The position numbers and the translations under genes are program-made. Under the pieces are notes generated by a model. It ran no database searches, was not told the origin of the DNA, and worked only from the letters and a program-made list of their open reading frames with translations. From the NCBI GenBank assembly GCA_021432635.1, contig MU270122.1, positions 3,962-67,961 on the forward strand: 64,000 bases of DNA. The letters are read 5' to 3'. Of the stretch, positions 33,364-46,411 are shown piece by piece. Every line of letters begins with the position of its first letter. Within the stretch, counting starts at the first letter, position 1. The stretch is from Thozetella sp. PMI_491. Taxonomy: Eukaryota; Ascomycota; Sordariomycetes; Chaetosphaeriales; Chaetosphaeriaceae.

Positions 33364-36300
33364 TGTAGCGAATGTGAGGTTTTCTGTCAGGTCTCGTGAG
33401 AATTGGTGAAATGATTCCTAGCCGAAGTCAGGTGGAGACGGTGAGCCGCAAGTGATGAGATGTCGAGCGTTAAAGCCAAGAAAGGAGGAAGATGGATGGA
33501 TGGTTGAGCGAAGTGAGGCCGGGGCAGCTCTAGTAAGACTGCAGGCAGGCTCTTGGTTTTAACCAGCTCTTGAATCGCTTCCAGCCCAGCGTTCTCTCCT
33601 TCCAACCATAGAGCCGAGGGTGAGGGATGTCCTCGAAGGAAAGAGCATCAGCTCAAGGTGGAGTAGACGGCTCATATATAGGCAAGCGCCTCACCTCATG
33701 GAGCAGGCACGACACCTACGTACCGGCACACACACCATCCAATGCAGCTCGGCTTGATAGGTAGGCATCGCGACTGGCCCCCTCCCCCCCTTCTTCTCCC
33801 TCCCTAGTGTCATGTCAGAGCGCATTCGCACTTACCGGGCAACATCCACACCCTTGTTGCCTTGCCTTGGAGCTAAGGTAGCCGCGTGGATCGTCGCTAG
33901 GCGCCCTGCGCAGGAGACCCAAGTTGTGGGGGGTGTGCGGTTAAACTGCACACACCGACCAGCAAGACCCCTAAGGAGTACCTTCTACCGGGAAGTCAGA
34001 CCCACGAGCTCATATGTGCGTCATCCTATGTAAGAAAGGTGTAAGCGTGCCTTTTTGGTCACGGGACGCAGTGAACGTGAACTCTCCCAAGGAACTACGC
34101 CCGGTGATGGCCGTGACGGTTGCCACCGACGATTTCTCTCCCGGAAGGGCGGCTACAGCCTGCTCTCTTCTTTGCTAGCACGCAGGAAGGAGCCCAGAGA
34201 CCATCCAAGCCGATCCACCGGAAATTCACATGCTCAATGAGGATCTTACTTCCCTTTGGGAGCCGAAAAATGGCCAACGCGACAGAGGGCAATGGAAGAG
34301 TGCGGCAAGGCCACCCGGGCTGAGGCGGCGGCCCCGGCCCGGAAGCGACTATTGAGACGGTAGAGCCATGTGCCTCCCAGTCGCATCCCCGGGCCACGAA
34401 ATAGAGAGCTAGAGAAGCGCCGGCCTGCCTCTTTTTGCTTGGTTCCTACATGGGACTAGATGCTGCCCTCTAGTGGTCCATCACGCCTCAGTGTTGCATA
34501 GGAGTCGCCAGGTAAGCACGCCCGTCGAGGTGCCCGGGCTCGCGGAGGCCTTTTCGCACACCTATGGTCCGCCCACGCCAATGGTCGAACCAGGGAGCGC
34601 TGTTTGTGTTATCTATGCCCCTTCGGGATCCCGAGCTAGCTACGATATGCAGTCATTCTGCAGCCTGGCCGCTGTCTTGGAGCCAATTCCCCCGCTCTTC
34701 CGATTTTGGCACAAGAGGACGAGACATGATTGTGGTCTGATACTGGTCGGTTTGTGTCACTGAAGAGGGGCAGACTGTAGCTTCTGCAGATGACATTAAG
34801 TACGCTGGAGCCGATTGGGATGGTGGTGCTGCGGCCGTCGCCTCAAGACAGGTATGACAGAGCAGCGCCAGTGGGCCAGGCCGGAAGACACAAACCATCT
34901 CGGACCGTAGTGTGCGGCTCGATGCCAAGTGCAAGAAACCAGAGCATGGGGATCCATGCACGGTGCCTATCTGGCCAGCAGCAGCGAGCAGCAGCCAGCA
35001 CAGCCCACCTCTCCGCACGTCGTACAAAGCTGTTCTCGGCGAACTGGCAGCCCTCGTGCTCCCATTGGCCCCGAGGCGTCGTCCAGCGACAGGTCATCCG
35101 CCTTCCTCTCTACTGCCGAAGGGGGCCGAGCTCCCGAGACGCGAGGTAGGCTGTCGGGCGGCATGTACTCAAGCATCGACCCGCTCCGATGGACTATACA
35201 CGACCTACTAGGTGCCAGATGATGTGCATAAAGGCCGGCCAAGGCGGGGGAGAAGAGACTCCCTGTCCTCCGTCCAGCCCGGCCTCCCCTCTTTCCCCAC
35301 AGGGGACGAAAACGAACGTTGCAAGCATTACCGCGTACGACGTGGGCGGGAACAAGCACGACAGAGGAATCCCATTTTTATCTGTAGACCGCTGACATGC
35401 TGCTGCCGGCGCCGCTGCTGCTGCGACACTGGCCCTCACTCAGCCTCGAAAAGACCAGGTCTTCGTCGGAGGAGGGAGGGTCCTATCACAAGCCACAGCT
35501 GCAAGCAAGCGCCATCTCCGTCAAAATGACGGCGAATGAGTGTAAAAGTTACCACGCCAACGGGCCTCATCGCCAGCCTCGGCCAGACCTGAGGGCCAGC
35601 AAGGCGGGATAGAAAACAAAAAAAACCGGCCCAGAAAGAAGAAAGATGAAAGAATAAAAAAAGCCCGGTCGATGCACTTTTTGCTTTTGTAGGATCAGAA
35701 CCCCTCCCCACATCGTGCTCCCTATCTGCTCCCCATCCCGTAACCAGTTCGTCTTCGACCTGGAGCGTGGTGCGAAATCGCGTCGAGAGCGACAGGAACT
35801 CGGCATGGTGGCAACGGCGACGGGCTAGTGCGGAGATACGCCTCCTGATTGGCCTCGCTTCGGGAAAGCAAGGGTTCGTATGTGATGGGCCTGCAGCGGC
35901 CCCATCCTGGACTGCTTGGCCTGTGGCACCGAAGTGTGGAGACCCCCTCCGAGGGAGAGCGAGAGAAGCCAAGAGAGCAGAACGCAACGAGAATGCTTGC
36001 AAAGAGCACGGCATCGCTGGGCCGGTAAGCAGACAGGATAGCCCAGGAAATCTGGCAACTCAGTGCAATACACGTGGCTACCATGGTTGCTATTATCGCC
36101 CAGGATACTACCGGCTCAGGGAGTCGAGCATGGGCCATTCCCAAGCTGCAGCTGTCGACATGGAAGCGACTGCCTCCAATCGTGGTCGACAGCCTTCGAT
36201 CGACTTCGAGGACTATGTAATTATGCTCAACTGCCCTACCCTGACGGGCCTCTCGCGCCCCTCCCCTTCAACAGTGTCGCCTCGGGCGCCACACACAACC

Positions 36301-38099
36301 TCTCCATCTCAATGCCGAATCAAGTGCTTGACCAAGATTTCGTAATTTTGGTAACCTCACTCTTTTTCCTCCTCTCCCTCTCCCTCTCCTTTGCCCTCTT
36401 CTCATTCTCTCCTTCTTCCTCTTCTATGCTCCCCCCTCCCCCCGGGCCGCTCGCACCCCCTTCCTCCTGCCCAGATACCATTTTCTCTCTACGGGCACTA
36501 TCTAGACTCCCCCCGCCCTCCCCGCCCCTCCCCCCTGCCACCCCCTGTCATCCCCCATTCAGTGCTGTGCCTGTGACCCCCAATCAGGCGGCTGAGCGAA
36601 GGTAGCTCTAGAACGCGGGGCCGCGGCAGCTGCGCAAGCCTCTCTCCCTCCTTCGTGTGTTCGGGAATTCGCCTCCGGCGGCTTTGTGGACAATCGACTC
36701 TCCCAGGCGCGAATACGCAGGGCGGTGACTTCCTAGCCTCGGAATCAGTCCACCACGCTTCTAGCGACGCAATCACATCCCGCGACAGCGCGCGCGCAAG
36801 CAGCCAGGAAAGCAATCCGTGCAGGCGCTGGGGTTTCACAACTCTTTGGTGGCGAGAGAAAAGAGTCTCGGCAAGGGTGGCTTCCAGCAATCGGCGATTG
36901 GAAAGAGGAGACAGAACGGGACGATACTCCGTACAGCAGATATCTGCAGCAGCGCACCTGCTCCTCCCCGTGCTCCCACCTCCACCCCCTCGAAGGACCA
37001 GTCCCCTCCCGCCACGGCATTGGGTGGCCTAGCAGCCCAACCTCCGCTTCAGATTCCCCTCCGAGCGCGAACATTGCATGCCCACACCGGTTATACCTGT
37101 CGAACGCCCGAAGTCACCGGTCTCCCCTCGTTACTACCAGGCATTCTTTGTCGTACCAAGGGATTCGTCATAGTAGGCCCACGTTTTTCCTTGCTCGCAT
37201 TCCTGCGCGACCAATCCAGTCCGCCCGGCTACTAGGCCTAAGACCTCCAGGGACTGTGTAGTATCCTCCACAGTCGCTGGAGCCGCGGACACGTCATGCT
37301 ACGATGCTGGTCTTTTCCGGCCTGCAGCCGAGCGAAGCGAGCAAAAAATCACCGTTCGCCCTCGTTCGTTGGTCTCACCGACGCTGCTAACCCGGTGTGC
37401 TAATGTCCAGGTTCGTCATTTCTCCCGGCAGCGGTACGATCCGGCCGATGCACGCACCCCCCAGACATAGGAAAATAGGCCCGGCAATCTGGGTTTGGGG
37501 GTGCCCTTTTCCTCTTGTTGAGCTCGACCTCCCGCCAGATCTGCGGTTGAAGAAGGGGGGCCGCAAGCTTCCCCACGCCCGGTGAAGCCTTCTTGGCAAG
37601 TGCTCCTAGTGCCGCCTGCAGCTTAGGGCCACGCAGGTGCGTGAAGGGGGGATCGGTCTGGACATGGGTGCAACGGCATACAAGAGGTCTCTAACTCAAG
37701 CCCCCTAGCAGGCCCAGATCTTCCCGCCATATAAGACTCACCCATCTGGACCCGAGGGAAAGGAACCGATTGTCCCCTTGGGACCCCACTAGCCAAGGCC
37801 TCTTTCGACCCCCTCCCCGTCTGCTTAGATGGCTTGTTATCCTTGACCACCTTCGCTTCAGCCCACGCCTCACCGTCAGTTCCATTCATTCAGCACGCTA
37901 AGGGGCGCTGCTCACATCCTCGGCGTCCCATACTCTACTTGAGTGTCGGAGCTTTCTGCTCTCGTTTTCTTCCATTCTTGCTTTCGAACGGTGCTTAGAT
38001 ACTTCTTCCCCTTTGGTGGAAGACAATCCACTGGACCTAGTACCTTCTGCTCATGATCACGAGACCTCTCGGCCCTAGCCGTATTCAACCGCTACTACT
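33364..38099. other. gene-poor region of about 4.7 kb
   Basis: No supported gene. The largest frame, 36014-35436 on the minus strand, overlaps equally long frames on the other strand and shows no domain. A strong pyrimidine tract lies at about 36360-36540, the kind of sequence found in fungal promoters and leaders, but no gene with a clear start follows within 1 kb. The final ~200 bases lead into the zinc-cluster gene at 38100. Confidence 0.42.
36360..36540 (+). repeat. polypyrimidine tract (CT-rich)
   Basis: About 180 bases made almost entirely of C and T, including CTCCCT runs. It could be a promoter element of an unrecognised transcript or simple low-complexity DNA. Confidence 0.6.
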
Positions 38100-40105
38100 A
38101 TGGGGCAGATGTTCGTCATTTCAAACGTGATGACAGGAATGGGTGTGATTCGGCCGGCGGTCTTGCAGAGCTACGGTTCCCCCAGCCTGAGCGAATGTGC
38201 TTCGCCTATTGGAGAAGTACCCACCGCGCGTGACTCCTCGGCGTGTCGCGATATACTGTCACCCAATACAGGAGCAGTCGAACCTATCTACCACCCGCTA
38301 TTCGAGAAGATGCCCGCCGCCCAAAAGCCGGCCCCGCCGCCTCAGACAAGGAAGCGGTCCGCTAGGGTGGGGGAAGCAGACAAGAAGGCGGAGGAGAGGA
38401 AGCCTCGGAAGAAGAGAGGAAGGTTTGATCTCCCTGAACGCATAGAGACAAGCATCACGAGAAGCTGGGGCGCGTGTTTGCGCTGCCACAACCAGCGAGT
38501 TCGGGTATGGCTCCTCTGTCTCCTGACATCGATCCGACGCCACCACGACTCGGCCTGACAAGACGCAGTGCACTCCGAACCCAGACAACCCTAACGACCC
38601 CGATATGCCGTGCCAGACGTGTCTTGCAGTCGACATGAGCACCAAGAAGGCGATCCACCAGCTTCCCTGCCTTCGATACCGGCTACAGAACATTATCATG
38701 CACCGATCTGGCGGGCTTGGCATCACCAATAGATTCAAGCATACCGAACTTGTGGATCTCTTTGACTACGCCGATCCCCACGTTCGGACCCTCGAGATTT
38801 CCCAGGGGATTTGCAAGAACCCCATTCGCGTCATAGTGCGACGCTTCAAAGCGTCTGGTGACGACAATCTTTCTAGGGTTGTCGCCGTCGACATGATGAA
38901 TAGGCCAATTGCTTACCCGCTCGCCCCCTTTTGCCTGAGCGATGTCGAACTTACTGCCTCCGACTTCAAGAAATATCTCAACGACAACGCGCTAGAGGGC
39001 CTCGTTGACTCGACCGAACGCTCTGAAGACTTTATCAAGGCTACATATCGTATGATTGTACAGCATTACCTATCCCTCCCCGTAAGTCTACTGCCTCCCG
39101 CACTTTCGACTACATCAAGTACTAAGCCGCGGCAGGACGAGGTAGCCATAGGAAAATCTGGCAACAAGGTACAGAACGAAGAGAAAAAGATTTTGCGGAA
39201 TGCTATCGTCTTCTGGTTTGCCCTACGTACGTCATCGCGGCCTCCTTCGGTAGTCGGCTCGTTGCATCACTTGCTAACCCCCATTCTCCGTCCATTAGGC
39301 CATATGGTTGGTTCTTCGTGGATATCTGGGGGCGATTTGGATGGTCTGCACAAAATTCGCATACCTTATGACGAAATTGACGGCAAGATCTCGACCCCGC
39401 GCATGATAATCGCCCAGTTCGAAAGCATCTACCACGAAAGGATCCTCAAGCACCAAAACCCCGCAGTCCTCAAATCGCTGCAGAAGCTTTACTACACTAA
39501 TAACCTCCAGAGCTGGTTCACAATCTACTCGATTACTTTCATGCTGCTTCATTACGTTTCCCTCGCCTCTGCCGACAGGAAGAGATGGGCTAAGCAGAGA
39601 AAACATACTGTACGCATCTCGTAGCCCCAATCGTCATTCCTCTTGGATTTGAAGGAAGCTGACGCCTCGCAGGAGACCCGTTATGGGCTCCTTAGCAGCC
39701 CACTTACCAAGTACATTGAGGAGCTGCAGGAAGGAGCTAACTATCTCCTGGCGCACTGGCACTACTACAAGCATGGCGTCGACTTGCTCTCGTTCGACTG
39801 GGAGCAGCAAGGAGAATCATCCATGAAACACTTGACTTCAGAACAAACGGACTGGATGCAGACGTCCTGTAACTTGCTAAAGAAACAGGGTATGTGTAAC
39901 CCTTTTGTTTCAACCCATGCAGATCAACGATTCTGACCATCCATCTACAGTTGAAAGGTTCAAACACCTGTCCACCGAGGATCGCTGGGACGACGAACTT
40001 TATTTTGTTTCGAAGATGTACGACCTGACCTGGTCCCCGGACCAGACGTTCAGAACCACGAAAACTCTGAAATCCCTAACCCAGGATGCTTCTGATGAGA
40101 AATGA
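38100..40105 (+). CDS. Zn2Cys6 zinc-cluster protein, putative transcription factor
   Basis: I read six exons: 38100-38504, 38569-39081, 39136-39226, 39299-39609, 39673-39889 and 39951-40105, giving 563 residues. Introns 2 and 3 (54 and 72 nt) are multiples of three, but have GTAAGT/GTACGT donors and CTAA-type branch points, so I treat them as introns. A basic stretch (KPRKKRGRF) precedes the cluster. Its cysteines are at residues 126, 129, 136, 150, 153 and 169, spaced C-x2-C-x6-C-x13-C-x2-C-x15-C; the two long loops are unusual. An intron splits the cluster right before the third cysteine. The rest of the protein is mostly helical in character, with no classical fungal TF domain that I can name. 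Proteins of this build are probable DNA-binding regulators in the nucleus; targets are unknown. The start ATG is supported by the absence of another nearby one. Confidence 0.75.
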
Positions 40106-41676
40106 CGAGAATATGACGTGACGAAAAGGAGTTGGCAGACGGAGCTATAAATGCCTGGAGCTAGGATCTGCGTGGTGTTCCGCATTGAAACGCTCCCGTG
40201 CGGTGAGGGTACATTGGCGGAGTTATTCTACTCTCCACGGTGGCTGCGCGGCTTTTACGCCGTTATTATCGGAATGAATACCCGGGATTGCCTCCTAGGG
40301 CCGGAGGTATATCCCAACCCGCTTCCTGTTGCTGATTCTTAACCAATGTATGTGCTAGGTCCTGTGATAAACGTAGGGTAATTCCGCTGTACTCAGTCTT
40401 ATTTTAACATGTAACCTCCAATTTCAACCCAGTATAGACATCTCTGGGGATATAGGTTGGGGATATAGGTTGGACAGAATAATACCAGGGGTGGACTACT
40501 AGAGACTAAGTCGGCATGGGATGGGCCCAAGCACGGCAATAGGCCACCATTAAAAAGTTATGGACATGACATACTCGCACGAGTCTTGCAAAGGTCGGCG
40601 CTTTTGTTATTATTGTTACGCCAAATAGGGTTTGCAATGTTGTGAAGCCGATACGTCGTACCGTATGCCATTCTTACGCCACCGTTGTTGGGTATGGCCC
40701 TGCTGTGTCCCACCGTGACGTGTTCGGCCAAATAGTCACCAATACTAGACCCTATACTGAATTCTGGAGGTTCTCGAGCTAAGATTCTGATCCCTCGAAA
40801 CCGCAATCCCTAAAGCTCGGCACGACTCTACGAATACGGCGCCGGCAAAGCTGACTATAGTATTGTCAGTGCCCGGGATGTCAAACCGAGACGAACCCAA
40901 CCCACAACTTGTAGTTTTGTCCGGGTGGGATTTCTTAGTACAGGCAGTCCACACTAGCCTAGCTAGATGAGTTTCGGCTCCGGCTGGCTTTGTTTACTCA
41001 ATTCAGGGGGTGCTGGCTTCTGCGGGTCCACCGGATCGGCTCCTTTTCAACCGGCTATTCCCATCGACCCGTCTCCTACAGTACTAGGGCATACTCGCTC
41101 CTGATACAAAGCATATGAGCACATACGTGGGAATTCTAATTATCCCAATTCTAAAATTTCCTCATCGAGGAATGGCCAGGCACATTCACCACGTTTCCTG
41201 TACGAACCCCTTTAGTCACAGGTGGCGAGCCGCAGCGAACGGTTCACGAATGGGGTTAGGGTTAGTCCTTAATGAAGCCTTCTGCTTAGTCAACTTACGC
41301 GATAAGATAAGCAATACTGAGATTTGGCCAGTTCGGTGATTTATCGAGCGAACAAGGTCCGATACGGCCACCTCTTCTTCTATTGTTTCTCAGCGAAACA
41401 GCCGTCCGCCTTTGTTCCCCTTTAGTGCAGTGCGAGTACCTGCCTGCTTGTTCCGGTCGTGTCGACCCGTTTCTCCCATACAATCATTGCATACCAGAAA
41501 TCCGAGAATAGAACAGTGCTCAGGTGATATTCCCACCTACGGTCTTAAAATCGACCCCGAGCCTTTCCTTCCCTCTTCCCCCCCGGTCCCACGGAGGGAC
41601 AACTTTGGTGTCTTGACACTCGTCACAAAGCAAGACGGAACTCCGCGCGCACCAATCCACCGCACCACCTCTCAAA
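40106..41676. other. intergenic region, no gene seen
   Basis: About 1.6 kb. It contains one perfect 13-bp duplication and a very short telomere-like GGGTTAGGGTTAG at about 41253-41265. The last ~300 bases are C-rich and should contain the SEC72 promoter. Confidence 0.45.
40446..40471 (+). repeat. 13-bp direct tandem duplication
   Basis: Two exact adjacent copies of GGGGATATAGGTT in AT-leaning intergenic DNA. Confidence 0.8.
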
Positions 41677-42276
41677 ATGTCGGATCTTGACACGTTCGAC
41701 CTCCTTCCGCTGCGGATCGACCCGCAGTCCAAGGCCATCAGCGCCAACCCCTCCAGCCGGGCGCTCGACGCCGAGCTCGCCGCCCTCAACACGCTGCATC
41801 GCGCCCTGATCAATCTCGAGAACAACCAGACGGTCCCGCCGCCCCCCGTACCCGTCAACCCGAAGCGCAGCGCCAACGTGTCCAAGCTTCGCGAGAGTGG
41901 CAACGGCGAGTTCCGCAAGGGCCGGTACGAGGAGGCAATCAAGTTCTACACCCTGGGCCTGCAGATGGCCCTTACGAGACCGACGTGGGAGCCCAGCCAG
42001 CTGGTGCGCGAGGAGGTCCATCAGCTGTACAGCAACCGCGCGCAGGCGCACATGGCGCTCCAAGGCTGGCCGGAGGGCGCTATCGACGCGGAGGCGAGCG
42101 TGGAGGCCAAGCGGCAGGGCAATGCGAAGGCCTGGTGGAGAAGGGGCCGGTGTCTGATCGAGATGGGCCGCCTGGAGGAGGCCAAGGACTGGGTGGGCAA
42201 GGGACTGGAGATCGAGGGCGACGAGAAGGAGCTGCTCGAACTCCTCAAGGAGATCGAGGGCAAGCTGGAGAAGTGA
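41677..42276 (+). CDS. SEC72: Sec72-like TPR subunit of the ER protein translocon
   Basis: Sec72 is a cytosolic-face subunit of the fungal Sec63 complex and binds Hsp70 partners during post-translational import into the ER. The gene is a single exon for 199 residues. The N-terminal portion has the family's typical LPLRIDPQSKAIS and the Asp/Leu-rich SRALDAELAALNTLHRAL stretch. Then come tetratricopeptide helices from about residue 70. KLRESGNGEFRKGRYEEAI begins the first unit, YSNRAQAHMALQGWPEGAI forms the second, and KAWWRRGRCLIEMGRLEEA the third. The C-terminus is a charged helix. There is no signal peptide or membrane segment, as expected for this subunit. Length and domain order match fungal Sec72. 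The ATG is preceded by CTCAAA, a normal fungal start context. Confidence 0.88.
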   Translation: MSDLDTFDLLPLRIDPQSKAISANPSSRALDAELAALNTLHRALINLENNQTVPPPPVPVNPKRSANVSKLRESGNGEFRKGRYEEAIKFYTLGLQMALTRPTWEPSQLVREEVHQLYSNRAQAHMALQGWPEGAIDAEASVEAKRQGNAKAWWRRGRCLIEMGRLEEAKDWVGKGLEIEGDEKELLELLKEIEGKLEK

Positions 42277-43066
42277 GCGAAGAAAGGGGGTGTGGGCCTC
42301 GCGTGCGAACGTGACGCGCACCACTTCCGGAGCCGGACATGGCTCCGCGACGAGTAGGACAACGGTCGGCGGCCTTAGTTTTGGCGTGGCTGCCACTAGC
42401 TGAGTTGGTGTACTTTTTGAGGCGGATATGGACGGGGCTGGCGCAGACAATGTCATACGATGGCGTTTGGGGACTGATGCGAATTTGCAGAATTCATGAC
42501 ATTCACCTGTCGATACTCGTAAGACCTTGTACTATCTCGCGTGTGCCTGTTTGGTGACCAAGCATCCTTGACTCCTCCGTTTCCCATATGCTCTCGGACA
42601 TTCAACAGCCTGAGCATTCAGCTCGGTAGATCTAGCATGCCCATACTCGGCAACCATGGCCCCAGAACCGTATGCCCGGCTACAGCACCACTTCTCGAGT
42701 AGAGAGGGCAGAGCGAGATGAGTGTTACCTAGACCTTCTTGACCAAGTCATGACGCGTAGAGAACCGCAGCAACAAAAAACTAAACCAGCAAAAAGTTCC
42801 CCAGTGCACAAAATGAAGCCCATGACCCCTTTTCCCTCGACATGGATGGTCGAAGCCGTCTGTCTCGTAATCGCTCCGGTCGAGCCGATTAATTCATCCT
42901 GCGCGGGTATAGCTGCGCCAAAACTTAGGTCCCTGGGGTCCCGCTCTGTCGGACTGGCTGCCGACGAGGCGGCAAGAAATCCCTCTTCGCACAAGGCGCC
43001 CGGCGTCGTTGGCCTGGTGTCGGAGTCCTCGTTACATCTCTGACCAGTGCTGTTGCTCTCGGCACA
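42277..43066. other. intergenic region, no gene seen
   Basis: About 790 bases between converging genes. No frame above about 125 codons and no motif. Confidence 0.45.
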
Positions 43067-43518
43067 TTACTCCTTCTTCTCGTCGAGAGGGTCGCTCTTC
43101 TTTGTCGGTTTTCGCATCACTGCATCCTGGCCAGTCATCCGTCGGTCCAGGGCACGCTCGAGTTTGGCACCGAGGGCCAGCTTGGACATGTTGGACATCT
43201 TCTCCTCGCTTAGGACGACGCGCTGCTGCATGAGGGCCTTGTTCTCCATTCGGTCAAGGCCTTTCTCGATTGTCTGGATCTCGGCGGTGGCGCTGTCGGT
43301 AGTCCGCACAGTGGCTGCGACCGAGGGCGTGACGCTGTAGGTGCTGTAGCGGATCGACGTACGGGCCTAAGAGGATGCGGTCAGCTTCTGATGACGTCTC
43401 CGCGAGACTGCTCACGGTGGAGAGCGAATGCCTCGACTGGAATGGCCCATGAGGTTGAGACACTGTTACGTACCGAAGGCGCCATTATGGGCCGGGACGA
43501 CTCGAGCGAGGTAGGCAT
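43067..43518 (-). CDS. small conserved protein, function unknown
   Basis: Two exons, 43518-43474 and 43366-43067, give 114 residues. The 107-nt intron has a GTACGT donor and a TCTTAG acceptor and joins MAPS to ARTSIRYSTYSVTPS in frame. The protein is hydrophilic and helical, with a predicted amphipathic stretch (IEKGLDRMENKALMQQ, then VVLSEEKMSNMSKLALGAK) and a basic, Lys-rich C-terminus. I recall similar short proteins in other ascomycetes, with the same RTTDSATAEI and GAKLERALDRRMTGQDAV core, but no function is known to me. No signal peptide or membrane helix is present. The start is the first ATG in the frame; no upstream exon is needed. Confidence 0.72.
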
Positions 43519-46411
43519 CTTGGGTGTTGCGATGTGGCCGGCCTTCAGCAGGAACTTGCCGTGTGGTACCACGGGTGGCAGACCGACTCTCGACCAAGCC
43601 GCTTACTTCGTACGGGACGGCGGTGAGCGGGCTGAGGCAAAACACTCTTTATATGTCGGCAATGCCTAATGCTGATGCAGGATGTGGTGGAATGCGAGGG
43701 AGGGAGAGTGAGGGAAAGTGGCGGATGGTCGAGGCCAGATCAATCAATTCGGAGGGGCCGCTGGGCGTGGTTCGGAAGGTTTGGCAACGGATGAAGAGGA
43801 GAAACCTGTGCAGGCAGCGGCTGCTGCTGTGACCTTCTGGGGGGGGACAGGGGTGTTCTAGGGGAGATTGAGCGGTGGGCTTGGCTAAAAATGGTCTCAG
43901 TTTGCCATGTGGGAAGAATGCAGTGAGGCGTCAATCTCAAACACCCAGGGTGCCTAGCGCCAATCATCCAGCGACAGACTTCGCCGTCTTGCGCCGAGGG
44001 CTGCAACCTGACCCCACCCTCTAGCAGCCTACGGAGAGAAGCAGGCATCGCGCCCCGTCCTCCAACCCTAGTGATCAGGGGACCGTTTACAGCTGTGGAA
44101 ACAAAGGTAGAGATAGGATATCTCAATGTTTCATGCTCAAAGTTGGGATACAGGTCGTCGCCAAGGGGCAGGCGACGAAACACTCCCACAGGGCTGATGG
44201 GGATGCAGCATCCCCTTCGTAAAGTACACACAACTTGATGGGTCCGTAGCGCACTTGCCGCCAACAGACAGTGCGATTGTCTTTTGGGTTGAAAGAAAAA
44301 GAAGGGGCGCCAGACTGACGCTCTCTCCCTTACGGCTTACCTCTCGCCTGGGCCTCCCGCCCCAAAGGCTGTGCGGCCCACGGAAGGAGCGGCTGGGTCT
44401 TGTCTTGCCCACTCTTGGACGTGAGACCAAGACAGCGAGAAGGGAGAGCTATGATCCCTCCTCGCATCGCAACGAGAGTCAATTGTCGTCCAGGTCTGGC
44501 CGGGCGCCATGCAGCGTCTCCCAATCACCGTGTCTCTAGTGGAAGGAATGGGCGTCATCCCACCCGCACTGCCCGCACGAGGGAGCCACTGGGCCGGCAT
44601 GCAGTCCGGGAAGCTCCCCTCTTCTCACACGTGGCTCGGCCACCCACCGGATGGCGCCCTCAAAAAGGAAACATCAAGCACACGGTAGTAGCAGATCCCA
44701 CCCCGAGTCGCCCAGCAGGCAAACAACCCCCGTCGGGCTCGTCGCGGCAGTTCGATTCGCCGAGGGTCAATTGTGAGCGATATCGAACATTGTGGGACGA
44801 GCACCTAAGCCATCAAACATCTGGAGCCAAACTCTGTCACAGGTGCCATGACCATGCTCCTCCAGGTCAATCAAAGCTACAAACTTTTACGGGGGATCAT
44901 GTACGACGCCACCTCCGCCCCGCAGCCCCCCCCAGCCCGCAGCCCCCCCGTGAACCAGCTCCATCGGCGACCGGCCCCCTCCCCCTCTCGTGACAGGTCC
45001 GCGCGCACGCGGATCTCCATCTCTATCCTCTCCTCCCGGATAAATGGGACAGCCACTTGGACCCAAAAAGCAAGTAGCCGTCGTGCCCAGACTGGCTGCC
45101 AATGCCTGCTGTGCAACCTGGCTTGCCTTGGCTGTGTCGAACAAATCCCCGCTTCGCCGCCGGGGTTTCCACAGTTTCTACGCCACGGTCTGACAGAAAC
45201 TCTAGGCTAGCCAGCTAGGCAGGCTTGCGAGAGCCAAGGTGAAAATCCATCCTCCTAGCTATTCCCAATTATTAGCTTATTTCGTATTGCTAGGCTACCT
45301 CAGCCCAGCCCCAATCGCTTCCCTTCCGGCCAGGGGAGATAGGCTCCCGAACTCATGACAAGTGTGCCCGGACGTCATCTTGGTTCACCGCGTGCTTGTT
45401 CCCAACGACTACCAGCGCACTCCTCCAAAGGTAACCCAGCAGTGCATCACACTCGAATGCACCTCAGAAACTCAAGCCGGACATGGTTCGCCTATGCATG
45501 GACCCCTGCCCCCCTGTCACCCGGCAGAATGCTGTTCCCTGCAGAAGCATGCATCGCACGTGGCTTGGACGCCTAACCGCCATCACGGGTGCGGAAAGCA
45601 ACGCGATCGACGACCCGGTGGCTTGACACGGCTCATGTCCTATTGCGTCTCCTGCCCTAGACGCGAGAGTCGTGGGCCCGATAAGGATCCCTTCGGACCA
45701 GCCGGCCCTCCTTTCCCCTTGTCCCTCCCCTACATCGCACGGTAATACGGGGGCACCAGTCTTAGTTCCGCCCGTTGTGCGACACGCGACCGGATGCCTG
45801 CCAGCAACCTTCATCCCCAACGTTCTGGCCCTTTGGGGGACTGGGCTAGGATTATCGGCGGTCTGCTCTTATAAAAACCGCAGGCCTGGTTTACTACCTC
45901 GCAAATCCTCTTCGGCCATTATCTCTTCTTAATTTCAGGACCGCTGTCTCATGGAAACGCTGCACTACAGCGGAGCATCTTGGCGGCTTTCTCGAGAGCC
46001 CCTTCAGAGCGCTTCAAATGTGCACAATCCCCAAGCCACATTACTGGTCACAGCACCCAGCTGTCGAGGGATCCGAGCCCAACATGGGCATCCACCAACC
46101 ACACCACACTGCCTAACCAGGGGTCGAAGTCAATGTGGACGACAGCCTTCTAATTGATATGAGAGTACTAGGCTACCTAAAGAGGGACACATTTTCGCTA
46201 GCAAAGGGTGACACAGTTGTGAGTAAATCTCAAGTCCTGCAGCACTCCGATTGCCTCATTCTTGTTATAATAATAGCGGCCCATCTCGTTACGTTGCCGC
46301 GTGGTTTGATTCTCTGTGTTCTCCCCGCCTGCACATTCATTCCGTGCTGCCAAGTTGCGCACGAAAACGATCCCCCGTCAGCGCATTATAGCGCTAAACC
46401 ACCCCCTGGCT
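43519..46411. other. intergenic region of 2.9 kb, no gene seen
   Basis: The frames present are GC-driven and overlap on both strands (for example 44400-44993 on the plus strand). No splice-joined reading gave a recognisable protein. The stretch 45200-46300 contains AT-rich islands. Confidence 0.42.

Noticed and set aside
35436-36014. Minus-strand open frame of 192 codons
   Set aside because: No motif; equally long frames on the opposite strand; no supporting splice structure.
41252-41265. Telomere-like GGGGTTAGGGTTAG
   Set aside because: Only about two units; too short to mean an internal telomere or chromosome end.
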